Shown piece by piece: positions 1-5,983 of a DNA stretch of 7,802 nucleotides. This DNA comes from Spirochaetales bacterium (GTDB taxonomy: Bacteria; Spirochaetota; Spirochaetia; SZUA-6; DRHE01): contig JAFGQJ010000114.1 of NCBI GenBank assembly GCA_016935715.1, positions 1-7,802 on the forward strand, in the 5' to 3' direction. Every line of letters begins with the position of its first letter. The first letter of the stretch is position 1. The notes under the pieces are model-generated. The model did not search any database. It was not told the origin of the DNA and saw only the letters and a list, made by a program, of their open reading frames with translations. A program made the position numbers and the translations under genes.

Positions 1-5
1 ATATT

Positions 6-464
6 TCAATAATCGTAGAGTTTGAGGTACTCGTAGAGCTCTTTGAAGTCGGCCCGCGTTATGCGGATGATGAAACGCCCCAGAGAGCTGCGGATCACCG
101 GAACGAACAGCAGAAATCCCAGCAGGTCGGTGACGAATCCGGGGGTGAGCAGCAGAATCCCCGCGGCGAAGATCCCGGTCAGTGTGATGAACTCCTCGGT
201 GGGGAACACCCCCTGTTTGATCTTGTCCTTGAGCAGGGAGAGATTTTTCTGGAATCCCCGGAGGGCGAACAGCATGCCCAGCAGGCCGGTGCAGGCGGCC
301 AGGGCCAGGGTGAAGTAGTTGCCGATCCGGTCGCCCAGGTAGATGATGAGGAAGATCTCGGCCAGGGGCAGCAGGGAATACAGCAGGGCCAGGATGAGAA
401 CCTTGGTGATGAAGGTCCTGTCGAGAAAGCGGACGAAGAACTTGGCCTGATCCATGCCCAGCAT
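6..464 (-). CDS. fxsA: FxsA-family inner-membrane protein
   Basis: Small membrane protein of about 152 residues. FxsA is known in E. coli for suppressing F-plasmid exclusion of phage T7 when overproduced; its normal role is not established. Counting from the ATG at 464, hydrophobic segments lie at about residues 19-45, 48-68 and 94-125. The family signature is visible as LLPLAEIFLIIYLG (31-44) and as LLLTPGFVTDLLGFLLFVPVIR-like residues at 104-125, with the PGF-TD-G-P-R pattern intact. The cytoplasmic tail is charged and ends in KLYDY. An in-frame ATG at 521 would add 19 residues rich in Pro, Arg and Ser that do not look like the family, and none of the candidate starts (521, 464, 455) has a clear ribosome site, so the start is uncertain. 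It is the last gene of a probable operon with the pldB-like gene upstream. The family call is firm; the function is unknown. Confidence 0.88.
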   Translation of the reverse strand: MLGMDQAKFFVRFLDRTFITKVLILALLYSLLPLAEIFLIIYLGDRIGNYFTLALAACTGLLGMLFALRGFQKNLSLLKDKIKQGVFPTEEFITLTGIFAAGILLLTPGFVTDLLGFLLFVPVIRSSLGRFIIRITRADFKELYEYLKLYDY

Positions 465-537
465 AGTAGCACGGCCGTTGGGGCTGGACAAGCTCCGGCT
501 GGGGGCGCCGCGGGGCGGCATGGAATGCGGGGTTGTT

Positions 538-1488
538 TCAGATCTGGGCGATCAGAAAACTCCTGAGCCGCGCGATCGCCTGCGAACGCATCCGCTCCTC
601 TTCGATCAGGATTTCATGCCGTGCTCCGGAAATCCGGACCTTCTCGCAGCGGGGAGCGCGCCGGCAGAAGCGATCCTGGGCGTCCAGTCCGACGGTGGTG
701 TCCTCTCCGGCCTGCAGCAGCAGCAGTGGAACCCCGATATCCGCCGCACCCCGCACTGCCCGCCGTCCGGCGATCAGGCATTCCCGCAGCCAATGGTTGG
801 TGACCCCCGCCGAGCGGATCCCTGCGTTGCCGGGGATGATTTCCCGCTCCCAGAGCGCCCAGCGTTCACGGCTGTGGGTTGTCGTGTTGCCCTGGAAATC
901 CGGGGGTTCGACCTTTCCCTGACCCGGTGCGTAGCGCTCCCGCCGACAGGGAATGTCCAGCAGACGAACCAGGGCGAGGAGTGCGAAGTCCGGCAACGGA
1001 CCGGCTCCAAGAGCGAAAAAGGGCGAGCACAGCACACCTGCCCGGAAGGTCCCGGGATGGTGCTGCATGTACAACGCTGCGATCAGGGCCCCGGTGGAAT
1101 GACCGAGCACGAGAAGGCGCTCGTATCGCTGGCTTCCGACCACGGTCTGCAGGAAGGTGTGAAGATCCTCCGTGTAGTTGTCGAAGCGTTCCACGTGCGT
1201 TTTCAGGGGATCCGCCAGGGGCCGTTCGGAGAAGCCCATGCCGCGATGATCCATGGCGTACAGGTCCAGGGGGAGATCCCTCAAGTCGTAGAACAGCTCG
1301 GCGTACTTCAGGTAGGTCTCGGACTTGCCGGGAAGGATGAGCAGAGCGCCGCGGCTGTGTTTTTTCTTGAAAGCGGCGAAGCGGATCGCGAGGCCCGCTG
1401 CTCCGGAGAACTCTCCGAAAGCCCCGCCCCGATAGTAGGGCAGCACCCGTTTCTCGTACCTGCTGCGGAACGTGGAACCGGCCTCCAT
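538..1488 (-). CDS. pldB: alpha/beta hydrolase, lysophospholipase L2 (PldB) family
   Basis: A 316-residue serine hydrolase. Members of the PldB family hydrolyse lysophospholipids such as 2-acyl lysophosphatidylethanolamine and lysophosphatidylglycerol and are inner-membrane associated in E. coli. The nucleophile elbow GHSTG lies at 129-133 (Ser131), and the other likely triad members are Asp263 in QAGEDTTV and His291 in GARHEIL. The oxyanion strand LPGKSETYLKYAEL (52-65) and the block DHRGMGFSERPLADP (80-94) followed by H98-RFDNYTEDL match E. coli PldB as I remember it. So do the THSRERW (204-210), TNHWLRECLIAG (230-241) and QDRF (271-274) blocks, which makes the assignment more specific than generic monoacylglycerol lipase. 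There is no signal peptide or membrane helix. It follows the putative lipoprotein gene by 53 bp and precedes the fxsA gene on the same strand. Substrate choice (lysolipid or monoglyceride) is inferred from similarity only. Confidence 0.88.
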   Translation of the reverse strand: MEAGSTFRSRYEKRVLPYYRGGAFGEFSGAAGLAIRFAAFKKKHSRGALLILPGKSETYLKYAELFYDLRDLPLDLYAMDHRGMGFSERPLADPLKTHVERFDNYTEDLHTFLQTVVGSQRYERLLVLGHSTGALIAALYMQHHPGTFRAGVLCSPFFALGAGPLPDFALLALVRLLDIPCRRERYAPGQGKVEPPDFQGNTTTHSRERWALWEREIIPGNAGIRSAGVTNHWLRECLIAGRRAVRGAADIGVPLLLLQAGEDTTVGLDAQDRFCRRAPRCEKVRISGARHEILIEEERMRSQAIARLRSFLIAQI

Positions 1489-1541
1489 GATCGATTGCCA
1501 TGCTACCCGATGACTCGAAGGTTTCTCAAGGGGGGCGCGGT

Positions 1542-2189
1542 TCAGCCGCCTGCCTGCAGGTCTATGACTGAATCATTCTGGTAGTAAAACGTTTCGGATT
1601 GATTGTTGTCGCTGTCGGTGACGATCGTCCGCAGCCAGATCTCGTGGGACTTGTACACCGTATAGGGTACGGGAGCGGGGTACGATGCCGGATCAAAGAT
1701 GTTTTGATCGGAGCCGTCCCCGTAGATGTAGAGATTCTGGGCATCTATCACGCAGCAGACCCTTGCGGAAGCGCCGGCTGCACCCGGATCGTCGTTGACG
1801 ATGACATCCCGGCTGTCCGCGTCGGTGGCAAATGATGCGGAGGAATCGGTGACCCGATACAGGGTCAGGCCGCCGGCACTGACAGGGACGCTGTTTGCCG
1901 AGGTTGAATCGGAGGTGCTGGCGAATTGCGCGGCACTGACCTGGATCGAGTAGTCATCCTGAAAGCTGAACTGGTGGTACTCCCAGGGCAGAGAGGCGGG
2001 AGCCAGAGTATCGGTGAACGTCCCCTCCAGGTCGGTCTGCACCGTGATGACCACGTCGGAATAGGCGGTTCCCAGCACCGAAACCGTGACGGTGTACCAG
2101 CCCTCATCGGACGCCGTGGGCGAGAGCCCGCACCCGGTCAGCACCAGGACGAGCAATATCAGGGGTGCTGCCGAAACTCCGACTTTCAT
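1542..2189 (-). CDS. putative lipoprotein of unknown function
   Basis: About 215 residues when started at the ATG at 2189 (MKVGVS); an ATG at 2201 would add four residues. The N-terminus is a typical lipoprotein signal: Lys2, a hydrophobic core, then the lipobox LTGC with the modified cysteine at residue 20, so an envelope location is likely. The mature part is rich in Ser, Thr, Asp and Ala and has alternating hydrophobic patterns (YTVTVSVLGTAYSDVVITVQ near the front) that suggest beta sandwich structure. Near the C-terminus there are many aromatic residues (LYIYGDG, YTVYKSHEIW, ETFYYQND). Apart from the lipidated Cys20 there is a CC pair in RVCCVID. I do not recognise the family. It is the first gene of a minus-strand cluster with pldB and fxsA and is divergent from the NtrC-type regulator gene, so it could be a lipid or envelope partner of PldB, but that is only positional inference. 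Confidence 0.75.
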   Translation of the reverse strand: MKVGVSAAPLILLVLVLTGCGLSPTASDEGWYTVTVSVLGTAYSDVVITVQTDLEGTFTDTLAPASLPWEYHQFSFQDDYSIQVSAAQFASTSDSTSANSVPVSAGGLTLYRVTDSSASFATDADSRDVIVNDDPGAAGASARVCCVIDAQNLYIYGDGSDQNIFDPASYPAPVPYTVYKSHEIWLRTIVTDSDNNQSETFYYQNDSVIDLQAGG

Positions 2190-2226
2190 AAGTGAATCCA
2201 TTCAATGCTCGTACTCAAACGTATCA

Positions 2227-2248
2227 CAATGAAGGTTTTTTTTCATTG
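2227..2248. repeat. inverted repeat CAATGAA-N8-TTCATTG in divergent promoter region
   Basis: A perfect 7-bp dyad with arms at 2227-2233 and 2242-2248 flanks an 8-bp T-rich spacer. It lies between the divergent lipoprotein gene and the response regulator gene, where an operator for either would be expected. The arms are AT-rich, unlike the coding sequence around them. No binding protein can be assigned from sequence. Confidence 0.45.
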
Positions 2249-2269
2249 CTTGCGGCGGCTTGCCAATTG

Positions 2270-2284
2270 CCGTACCATGTACGG
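2270..2284. repeat. inverted repeat CCGTAC-CAT-GTACGG just upstream of the regulator start
   Basis: A perfect 6-bp dyad with a 3-bp centre ends seven bases before the chosen ATG (2292) of the NtrC-type regulator. At the DNA level it could be an operator. In the mRNA it would form a short hairpin over the space where a ribosome site should be, and no good Shine-Dalgarno is visible there. Its centre contains another in-frame ATG (2277). Confidence 0.45.
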
Positions 2285-2291
2285 TGCAGCC

Positions 2292-3428
2292 ATGATCCGG
2301 ATCCTGTTCATCGACGACGATCCCCAGGCCCAGAAGACCCTGTGCATGGTGCTGCAGGAGCACTACAGCGTCGTCTCCGCCCTCACCGCCGCCGAGGGGA
2401 TGGAGGTGCTGGCCAGGACGGACCCCGACGCGGTGCTCCTGGATATCAACCTGCCCGACCAAAGCGGCCTGGACGTGCTGGATGAGATCCTGGCTCTCCC
2501 CGACGCTCCCCCGGTGATCATGCTCACCGCCTACGGAGACGTCGAGTTCGTCAAACGGGCCATCCGCGGCGGCGCCTACGACTACATCCTCAAGCCCTAC
2601 GTCCTCGAGGAGCTGGAGGGAACGATCCGCCGGGCCGTGGAGAATGCCGCTCTTCGCCGCGCCTATCTGCAGGGCATGGCGGGCGGGGATCCGCAGGTCA
2701 TGGGAAAACTGATCGGGGAGAGCAGGTCGCTCAAGGAGCTGAAAACCCTGATCGGCCGTTTCGCCGCGGGAGACTCGCCGGTCCTGATCCAGGGGGAGAG
2801 CGGCACGGGAAAGGAGCTGGTTGCCGAAGCGATTCATCGGCTCTCTGCCCGGAGAGAGGGGCCTTTCGAAGCGGTCAACTGCGGGGCCATCCCGGAGACC
2901 CTGGTGGAAGCCGAGTTGTTTGGAAGTGAAAAGGGCGCCTACACGGACGCCGTCAGCCGGGCCGGGTGCTTCGAACGCGCCGATGGGGGGACGATTTTTC
3001 TCGATGAGATCGGGGAACTCCCGCCCAAGGCTCAGGCCACATTGCTCAGGGTGCTGGAGTTCAAGCAGATCAGTCGGGTCGGCGGAACCAGGACGATCCC
3101 CCTGAACATCCGGGTCCTCGCCGCCACCAACCGCAATCTCAAGAAGGAGGTGGAGGCGGGCCGCTTCCGGAAGGATCTTTACTACCGGATCAACGTTCTG
3201 CTTCTCTCCGTCCCGCCCCTGCGCTGCAGGGACGGGGATGTAACTCTGCTCTGCGCACATTTCCTGAGCCAGCGGCAGCCGCAGCTGCGAATCCATCCCC
3301 AGGCCGTGAACAAGCTGTTGACCCATTCCTGGCCCGGCAATATCAGGGAGCTGCGAAATGTGATCGAGCGTGCTACGGTGCTCTGCGAAGGGGATGAGAT
3401 AATGGCCCGGCACATCCAGTTTTTCTGA
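2292..3428 (+). CDS. NtrC-type sigma-54 response regulator lacking the DNA-binding domain
   Basis: A 378-residue activator of sigma-54 RNA polymerase. Residues 1-118 form a receiver with the acidic pair Asp8/Asp9, phospho-acceptor Asp51 (LLDINLP), switch Thr79 and Lys101 (ILKPY). Residues about 140-378 form the AAA+ domain: Walker A GESGTGKE (168-175), the sigma-54 contact loop GAYTDA (215-220, normally GAFTGA), Walker B GGTIFLDEIGEL (232-243), sensor I region LAATNRNL (277-283), arginine-finger region RFRKDLYYRI (291-300) and sensor II WPGNIRELRN (347-356). The protein ends in ARHIQFF, where relatives continue into a linker and Fis-type helix-turn-helix; no such domain appears in any forward frame before the opposing gene. 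The ATG at 2292 is chosen because it puts the beta strand IRILFIDDD at the N-terminus; ATGs at 2277, 2229 and 2205 are in frame. No histidine kinase gene is in view. Domain-less relatives, FlgR and CtcC, are known from other bacteria. Confidence 0.93.
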   Translation: MIRILFIDDDPQAQKTLCMVLQEHYSVVSALTAAEGMEVLARTDPDAVLLDINLPDQSGLDVLDEILALPDAPPVIMLTAYGDVEFVKRAIRGGAYDYILKPYVLEELEGTIRRAVENAALRRAYLQGMAGGDPQVMGKLIGESRSLKELKTLIGRFAAGDSPVLIQGESGTGKELVAEAIHRLSARREGPFEAVNCGAIPETLVEAELFGSEKGAYTDAVSRAGCFERADGGTIFLDEIGELPPKAQATLLRVLEFKQISRVGGTRTIPLNIRVLAATNRNLKKEVEAGRFRKDLYYRINVLLLSVPPLRCRDGDVTLLCAHFLSQRQPQLRIHPQAVNKLLTHSWPGNIRELRNVIERATVLCEGDEIMARHIQFF

Positions 3429-3454
3429 AGCGTTGCGGGCAGGGCTGTTGTATG

Positions 3455-3471
3455 GCGGTTCGAGGAACCGC
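3455..3471. terminator. compact hairpin between convergent genes, possible terminator
   Basis: GCGGTTC (3455-3461), a three-base loop GAG and GAACCGC (3465-3471) form a perfect 7-bp stem readable from both strands. It sits in the 48-bp gap between the regulator stop and the stop of the convergent exported-protein gene, which is where a shared terminator belongs. There is no T-run on either side, so intrinsic termination is not assured. Confidence 0.4.
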
Positions 3472-3476
3472 AGAGG

Positions 3477-3959
3477 CTAGCGCAGCAGACGGGCGTGGAT
3501 CCCCTGCAGGATCCAGGCGGTCTGACCTTCTGCGATCTGCACCGTTTGCAGCGGTATGGCGGCGACCAGGATGTAGTCGTTCGCCCCGATCACTCCGGGC
3601 GGAGGGTTGCGGGGCACGCGGGCGGGAAACACGTCGACAAAGCGAGGCCCGGAAAACCGGATCCAGCAGGAGTAGCTTCGAACCTCATCCAGACCTATCC
3701 ACTCTCCGGAAACCAGCTCCACCTGAACCAGGTAATTTTCCTCGTTGCCGTCCAGGACCTCAATATTGGTGACCGTGCCGTCCAGCAGAATAAAGCGATC
3801 CATCAGGCCGTAGGCCTTTGCCGCCGCTTCGTCGAGCTGGCTCAATGTCTTGATGGTGACCGAGAAATCCGCCGCCGCGTCGAACTGCCCGGCGTCTATC
3901 GAAAAGACAATCGGAGCACACAGCATCAGAACAAGGGCAACGCCAATCGATCGTTTCAT
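3477..3959 (-). CDS. small exported protein of unknown function
   Basis: A 160-residue protein with a clear signal peptide: MKRS basic start, hydrophobic residues 5-19, and likely cleavage after about Ser20 (VFS-IDA). The only cysteine near the core, Cys14, has Leu before it and does not make a normal lipobox, so signal peptidase I and a periplasmic or outer location are more likely. Residues 25-55 look helical. From about 56 to 155 the pattern is beta-rich: FILLDGTVTNIEVLDG, NYLVQVEL, SCWIRFSG, NDYILVAAIPLQTV. The layout vaguely recalls OB-fold envelope proteins, but I do not recognise the family. The gene starts 33 bp after the trmJ-like stop on the same strand and is probably cotranscribed with it. 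No good ribosome site precedes the ATG. Confidence 0.72.
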   Translation of the reverse strand: MKRSIGVALVLMLCAPIVFSIDAGQFDAAADFSVTIKTLSQLDEAAAKAYGLMDRFILLDGTVTNIEVLDGNEENYLVQVELVSGEWIGLDEVRSYSCWIRFSGPRFVDVFPARVPRNPPPGVIGANDYILVAAIPLQTVQIAEGQTAWILQGIHARLLR

Positions 3960-3992
3960 ACCGAGAAGTTTAGATGCTTCTGCTGGCCGAGG

Positions 3993-4721
3993 TCAAGGTT
4001 CGATCCCGCTGCCGGCGATCAGCCCGCTGATCTTCCGGAAGATCCGGGCCAGCCGCTCGGCCTCCCTTTGCTCCAGGGTCGCCCGGGCCAGAACGTCCCT
4101 CAAGAATACCGCCATCTCCTGCGGATCTCCCTGGGTGAAGAAGCCGATGTTCGAAAGTGAGGCAATCATGAGGGAAACGAGTGCATCCAGGCCGTCGCCG
4201 GATATCGGATGAAACGTGTCGGTTTCCTGCATTTCGTTCAGGCGGCGGAAGAGCTGATAGGTTACAATCTGCACCGCATGAGACAGGTTGAGAGAGGGAA
4301 ACAGGGGTGAGCTGGGGATGCGAACGGCGAGGTGGCAGTGTGACAGTTCTTTGATATTCAATCCGGATGCCTCGTTGCCGAACACCAGCGTGCAGGTCCC
4401 CGATTCGACGGCCGCGACGCGCTCTGCAAGCTGCTCGGGGGTAAGAGCGAAGTATTTGCGCCATTTCCCCCTGCGGCGGCTGACACCGGCCACGAGCACC
4501 GAATCCTCAACGGCCTGGGCCAGCGATCGGCAGCGAACCGCTCCATCCAGCACGTCGACGGCGTGAACCGCCGTTGCCGCCGCTTCGCGGCGATCGATGG
4601 TCTGCCGTCCCACGATGCGCAGAGCGGCGAAACCCATGGTCTTCATGGCCCGGCACACCGACCCTATGTTTCTGTCCTCTTTCGGCCGAACCAGGACAAT
4701 TCGAATATCTGCAGGGGTCAT
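3993..4721 (-). CDS. trmJ: TrmJ-like tRNA (cytidine/uridine-2'-O-)-methyltransferase, SPOUT family
   Basis: A 242-residue SpoU/TrmH-class RNA methyltransferase, most like TrmJ, which transfers a methyl group from S-adenosylmethionine to the ribose of tRNA position 32. All three SPOUT motifs are present. Motif 1 is RPKEDRNIGSVCRAMKTMGF (12-31), with Asn18 and Arg24. Motif 2 is LVFGNEASGL (112-121), where Glu117 is conserved but the Arg of E. coli GRE is Asn here. Motif 3 is the trefoil-knot segment with SLNLSHAVQIVTYQ (143-156). The C-terminal helices (roughly 200-234, LRDVLARATLEQREAERLARIFRKI) match the extension typical of TrmJ, which argues against a short TrmL. The ATG at 4721 is preceded by a purine-rich AAGAAGATA. 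The gene is divergent from the STAS gene across an AT-rich region and precedes the exported-protein gene. The exact tRNA and base preference is inferred from family. Confidence 0.88.
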   Translation of the reverse strand: MTPADIRIVLVRPKEDRNIGSVCRAMKTMGFAALRIVGRQTIDRREAAATAVHAVDVLDGAVRCRSLAQAVEDSVLVAGVSRRRGKWRKYFALTPEQLAERVAAVESGTCTLVFGNEASGLNIKELSHCHLAVRIPSSPLFPSLNLSHAVQIVTYQLFRRLNEMQETDTFHPISGDGLDALVSLMIASLSNIGFFTQGDPQEMAVFLRDVLARATLEQREAERLARIFRKISGLIAGSGIEP

Positions 4722-4895
4722 TTGACGATATCTTCTTTTTTTCCGAATGGCGTTGTCAATACGGCGTGTCGGACCGATACATTGAGCGATAATAGAAGAA
4801 AGGCTCTGAAATTACTAGATAGTGAGATATATTCGAAAACTGGAAGAAGGGGTTGAAACGAAGAGCAAGGGACCAATAATATCGGTATGAACGGT
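4722..4895. other. AT-rich intergenic region without a recognisable gene
   Basis: The gap between the divergent trmJ-like and STAS genes is about 230 bp in all and clearly more AT-rich than the coding regions. It must hold the trmJ promoter and leader. No convincing ORF, RNA gene or riboswitch fold was found. A minus-strand TTGACA (4754-4759) lacks a good -10 at normal spacing. Confidence 0.5.
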
Positions 4896-4923
4896 TTGAC
4901 AAGAGAATCAACATCTGTATAAT
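4896..4923 (+). promoter_or_regulatory. consensus sigma-70 promoter for the STAS-pspA cluster
   Basis: TTGACA at 4896-4901 and TATAAT at 4918-4923 match both consensus hexamers exactly, with a 16-bp spacer. Transcription would start near 4930, giving a leader of about 23 bases before the STAS ATG at 4953. A GGTGG at 4938-4942 in the leader could serve as ribosome site. Two perfect hexamers suggest a strong housekeeping promoter unless repressed. No sigma-54 -24/-12 element (as used by enterobacterial psp promoters) was seen here. Confidence 0.8.
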
Positions 4924-4952
4924 ATTAGGTTTAATACGGTGGTAGTCCAGCA

Positions 4953-5504
4953 ATGATGAATAACGATATCGTACCGGGATTTGACGACGAAAAAGACGAC
5001 AGCCTGAAGGTAAGACTGCAGAAGGTCGACGAGGTCGCCGGCTGCCTGGTTCTCTACCTGACGGGCTATATCGACACATACAACTCCAACTACTTCCAGA
5101 AGCGTGTTTCCAAGACCATCGAATCAGGCTTCACCCGGTTGATTTTCCACTGCGCCGGTCTGAACTACGTGTCCAGCACGGGCATCGGTTCCTTTACCTC
5201 TTTCTTGAAGGCCGTCAAACCCAGAGGCGGCGATCTGGTTCTTCTGGAGATCCAGCCGAAGGTGTATGAGGTCTTCCAGCTGCTGGGTTTTTCCCAGTTC
5301 TTCAACATCAAGGAAAATCTCGAAGAAGCGGTCGCCTTCTTTGCCCAGAAGGGAGAAGGTGCCCAGGCCGGTCCATTTCCCAAGATCTTCAAATGTCCGA
5401 TCTGCAGCAAGAAACTCAAGGCCACCAAGTCCGGGCGATTCCGTTGTTCCGAGTGCAAGACTATTTTGGCAATTGACAATGCCGGTCAGGTGCTGCTGGG
5501 CTAA
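4953..5504 (+). CDS. STAS-domain anti-sigma-antagonist-like protein with C-terminal zinc ribbon
   Basis: A 183-residue two-domain protein. Residues about 18-132 form a STAS domain like RsbV and SpoIIAA, which bind anti-sigma factor kinases and are switched by serine phosphorylation. The diagnostic loop is NYVSSTGIGSF (71-81); aligned to the usual D-S-S/T-G-L-G, Ser75 is the likely phospho-site and the preceding Asp is replaced by Ser74. After a Gly-rich linker (about 133-142), residues 148-168 form a CPIC-x13-CSEC zinc ribbon (Cys148, 151, 165, 168), an unusual addition to a short STAS protein. The second ATG at 4956 is an alternative start. It is the promoter-proximal gene of a cluster leading to pspA. 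No RsbW-type kinase or PP2C phosphatase gene is in view. Domains are firm; partners are unknown, and a role in a sigma-factor switch or signalling complex is inferred. Confidence 0.9.
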   Translation: MMNNDIVPGFDDEKDDSLKVRLQKVDEVAGCLVLYLTGYIDTYNSNYFQKRVSKTIESGFTRLIFHCAGLNYVSSTGIGSFTSFLKAVKPRGGDLVLLEIQPKVYEVFQLLGFSQFFNIKENLEEAVAFFAQKGEGAQAGPFPKIFKCPICSKKLKATKSGRFRCSECKTILAIDNAGQVLLG

Positions 5505-5580
5505 CCTTCTTTTTTGCGTAAAGATCATATCTGGATCGTGAACATGAGTATGGCATCCCCCCAGGAAAGAGGAGATAGAG

Positions 5581-5970
5581 ATGGGTGGTGAGGACAAGAT
5601 CCGTTCGTACCTGTTGAATCTCGGTCTGTCGTACGAGGAGGTCGGAGACGGGACCTTCCTGATCAATGACGAGGAGAAGGGTCTGAAGAACATCGTGGCC
5701 ATGGTCAGCGAACCGCTTTTGATTGTGCGGGTCAAGGTGATGGAGACCCCGGACAGCGGTCGCGAATCACTGTACGAAGAACTGCTGCGTCTGAACGCCG
5801 AGGACCTGATCCACGGCGCCTATGCTCTGGAAGGGGATCACGTGATCCTGATCGATACTTTGGAACTGGAAACCCTGGATTTGGAGGAGCTGAGGTCATC
5901 CTTCGAAGCGATCGGGTTGGCTCTGGCCCAGCATTACAAGCTTCTCGGCCGGTATCGTGAGAAGAGTTAG
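5581..5970 (+). CDS. YbjN-like small protein
   Basis: A 129-residue acidic protein preceded by a strong Shine-Dalgarno (AGAGGAG, 5568-5574). It has no signal peptide or membrane helix. The order helix (DKIRSYLLNLGL), strands (EEVGDGTFLIND, KNIVAMVSEPLLIVRVKVM), helix (SLYEELLRLNAEDL), strands (GAYALEGDHVILIDTLEL) and long C-terminal helix (LEELRSSFEAIGLALAQHYKLL) is that of the YbjN family, whose fold resembles type III secretion chaperones. That resemblance suggests a protein-binding role. It lies 76 bp after the STAS gene and only 13 bp before pspA, so translation with pspA is probably linked. A direct interaction with PspA or the STAS protein is a reasonable guess but not shown. The family call rests on remembered pattern, not on a search. 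Confidence 0.7.
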   Translation: MGGEDKIRSYLLNLGLSYEEVGDGTFLINDEEKGLKNIVAMVSEPLLIVRVKVMETPDSGRESLYEELLRLNAEDLIHGAYALEGDHVILIDTLELETLDLEELRSSFEAIGLALAQHYKLLGRYREKS

Positions 5971-5983
5971 GGGAGGGTGAGCT

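Noticed and set aside
713..726. CAGCAGCAGCAG triplet run
   Set aside because: It encodes a Leu run in a normal beta strand of the PldB-like protein (PLLLLQA), where the family also has Leu; too short to call a repeat feature.
454..1584. Long plus-strand open frame (376 codons) opposite pldB and fxsA
   Set aside because: It lies antisense to a gene with a full set of PldB motifs, and its translation is low-complexity with no recognisable domain, as expected in GC-rich DNA.
2202..3413. Long minus-strand open frame (403 codons) opposite the NtrC-type regulator
   Set aside because: It is the antisense shadow of a gene with unmistakable receiver and AAA+ motifs; the translation shows no domain or signal.
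3429..3480. Possible frameshifted Fis-type DNA-binding domain after the NtrC-type regulator
   Set aside because: All three forward frames were read; none resembles a helix-turn-helix, and the space before the opposing gene is too short.
4754..4759. Minus-strand TTGACA as a -35 box for trmJ
   Set aside because: At 16-19 bp spacing the -10 position reads only purine-rich sequences such as AGAAGA or AAGATA, so no promoter can be supported.
4773..4886. ACCGATA and TATCGGT as a distant inverted pair in the AT-rich intergenic region
   Set aside because: Only 7 bp long and about 100 bp apart with no supporting structure between them; consistent with chance.
5544..5591. Mini-ORF of 15 codons overlapping the YbjN-like start
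   Set aside because: It has no convincing ribosome site, and its overlap with the strong Shine-Dalgarno of the next gene is explained by chance.
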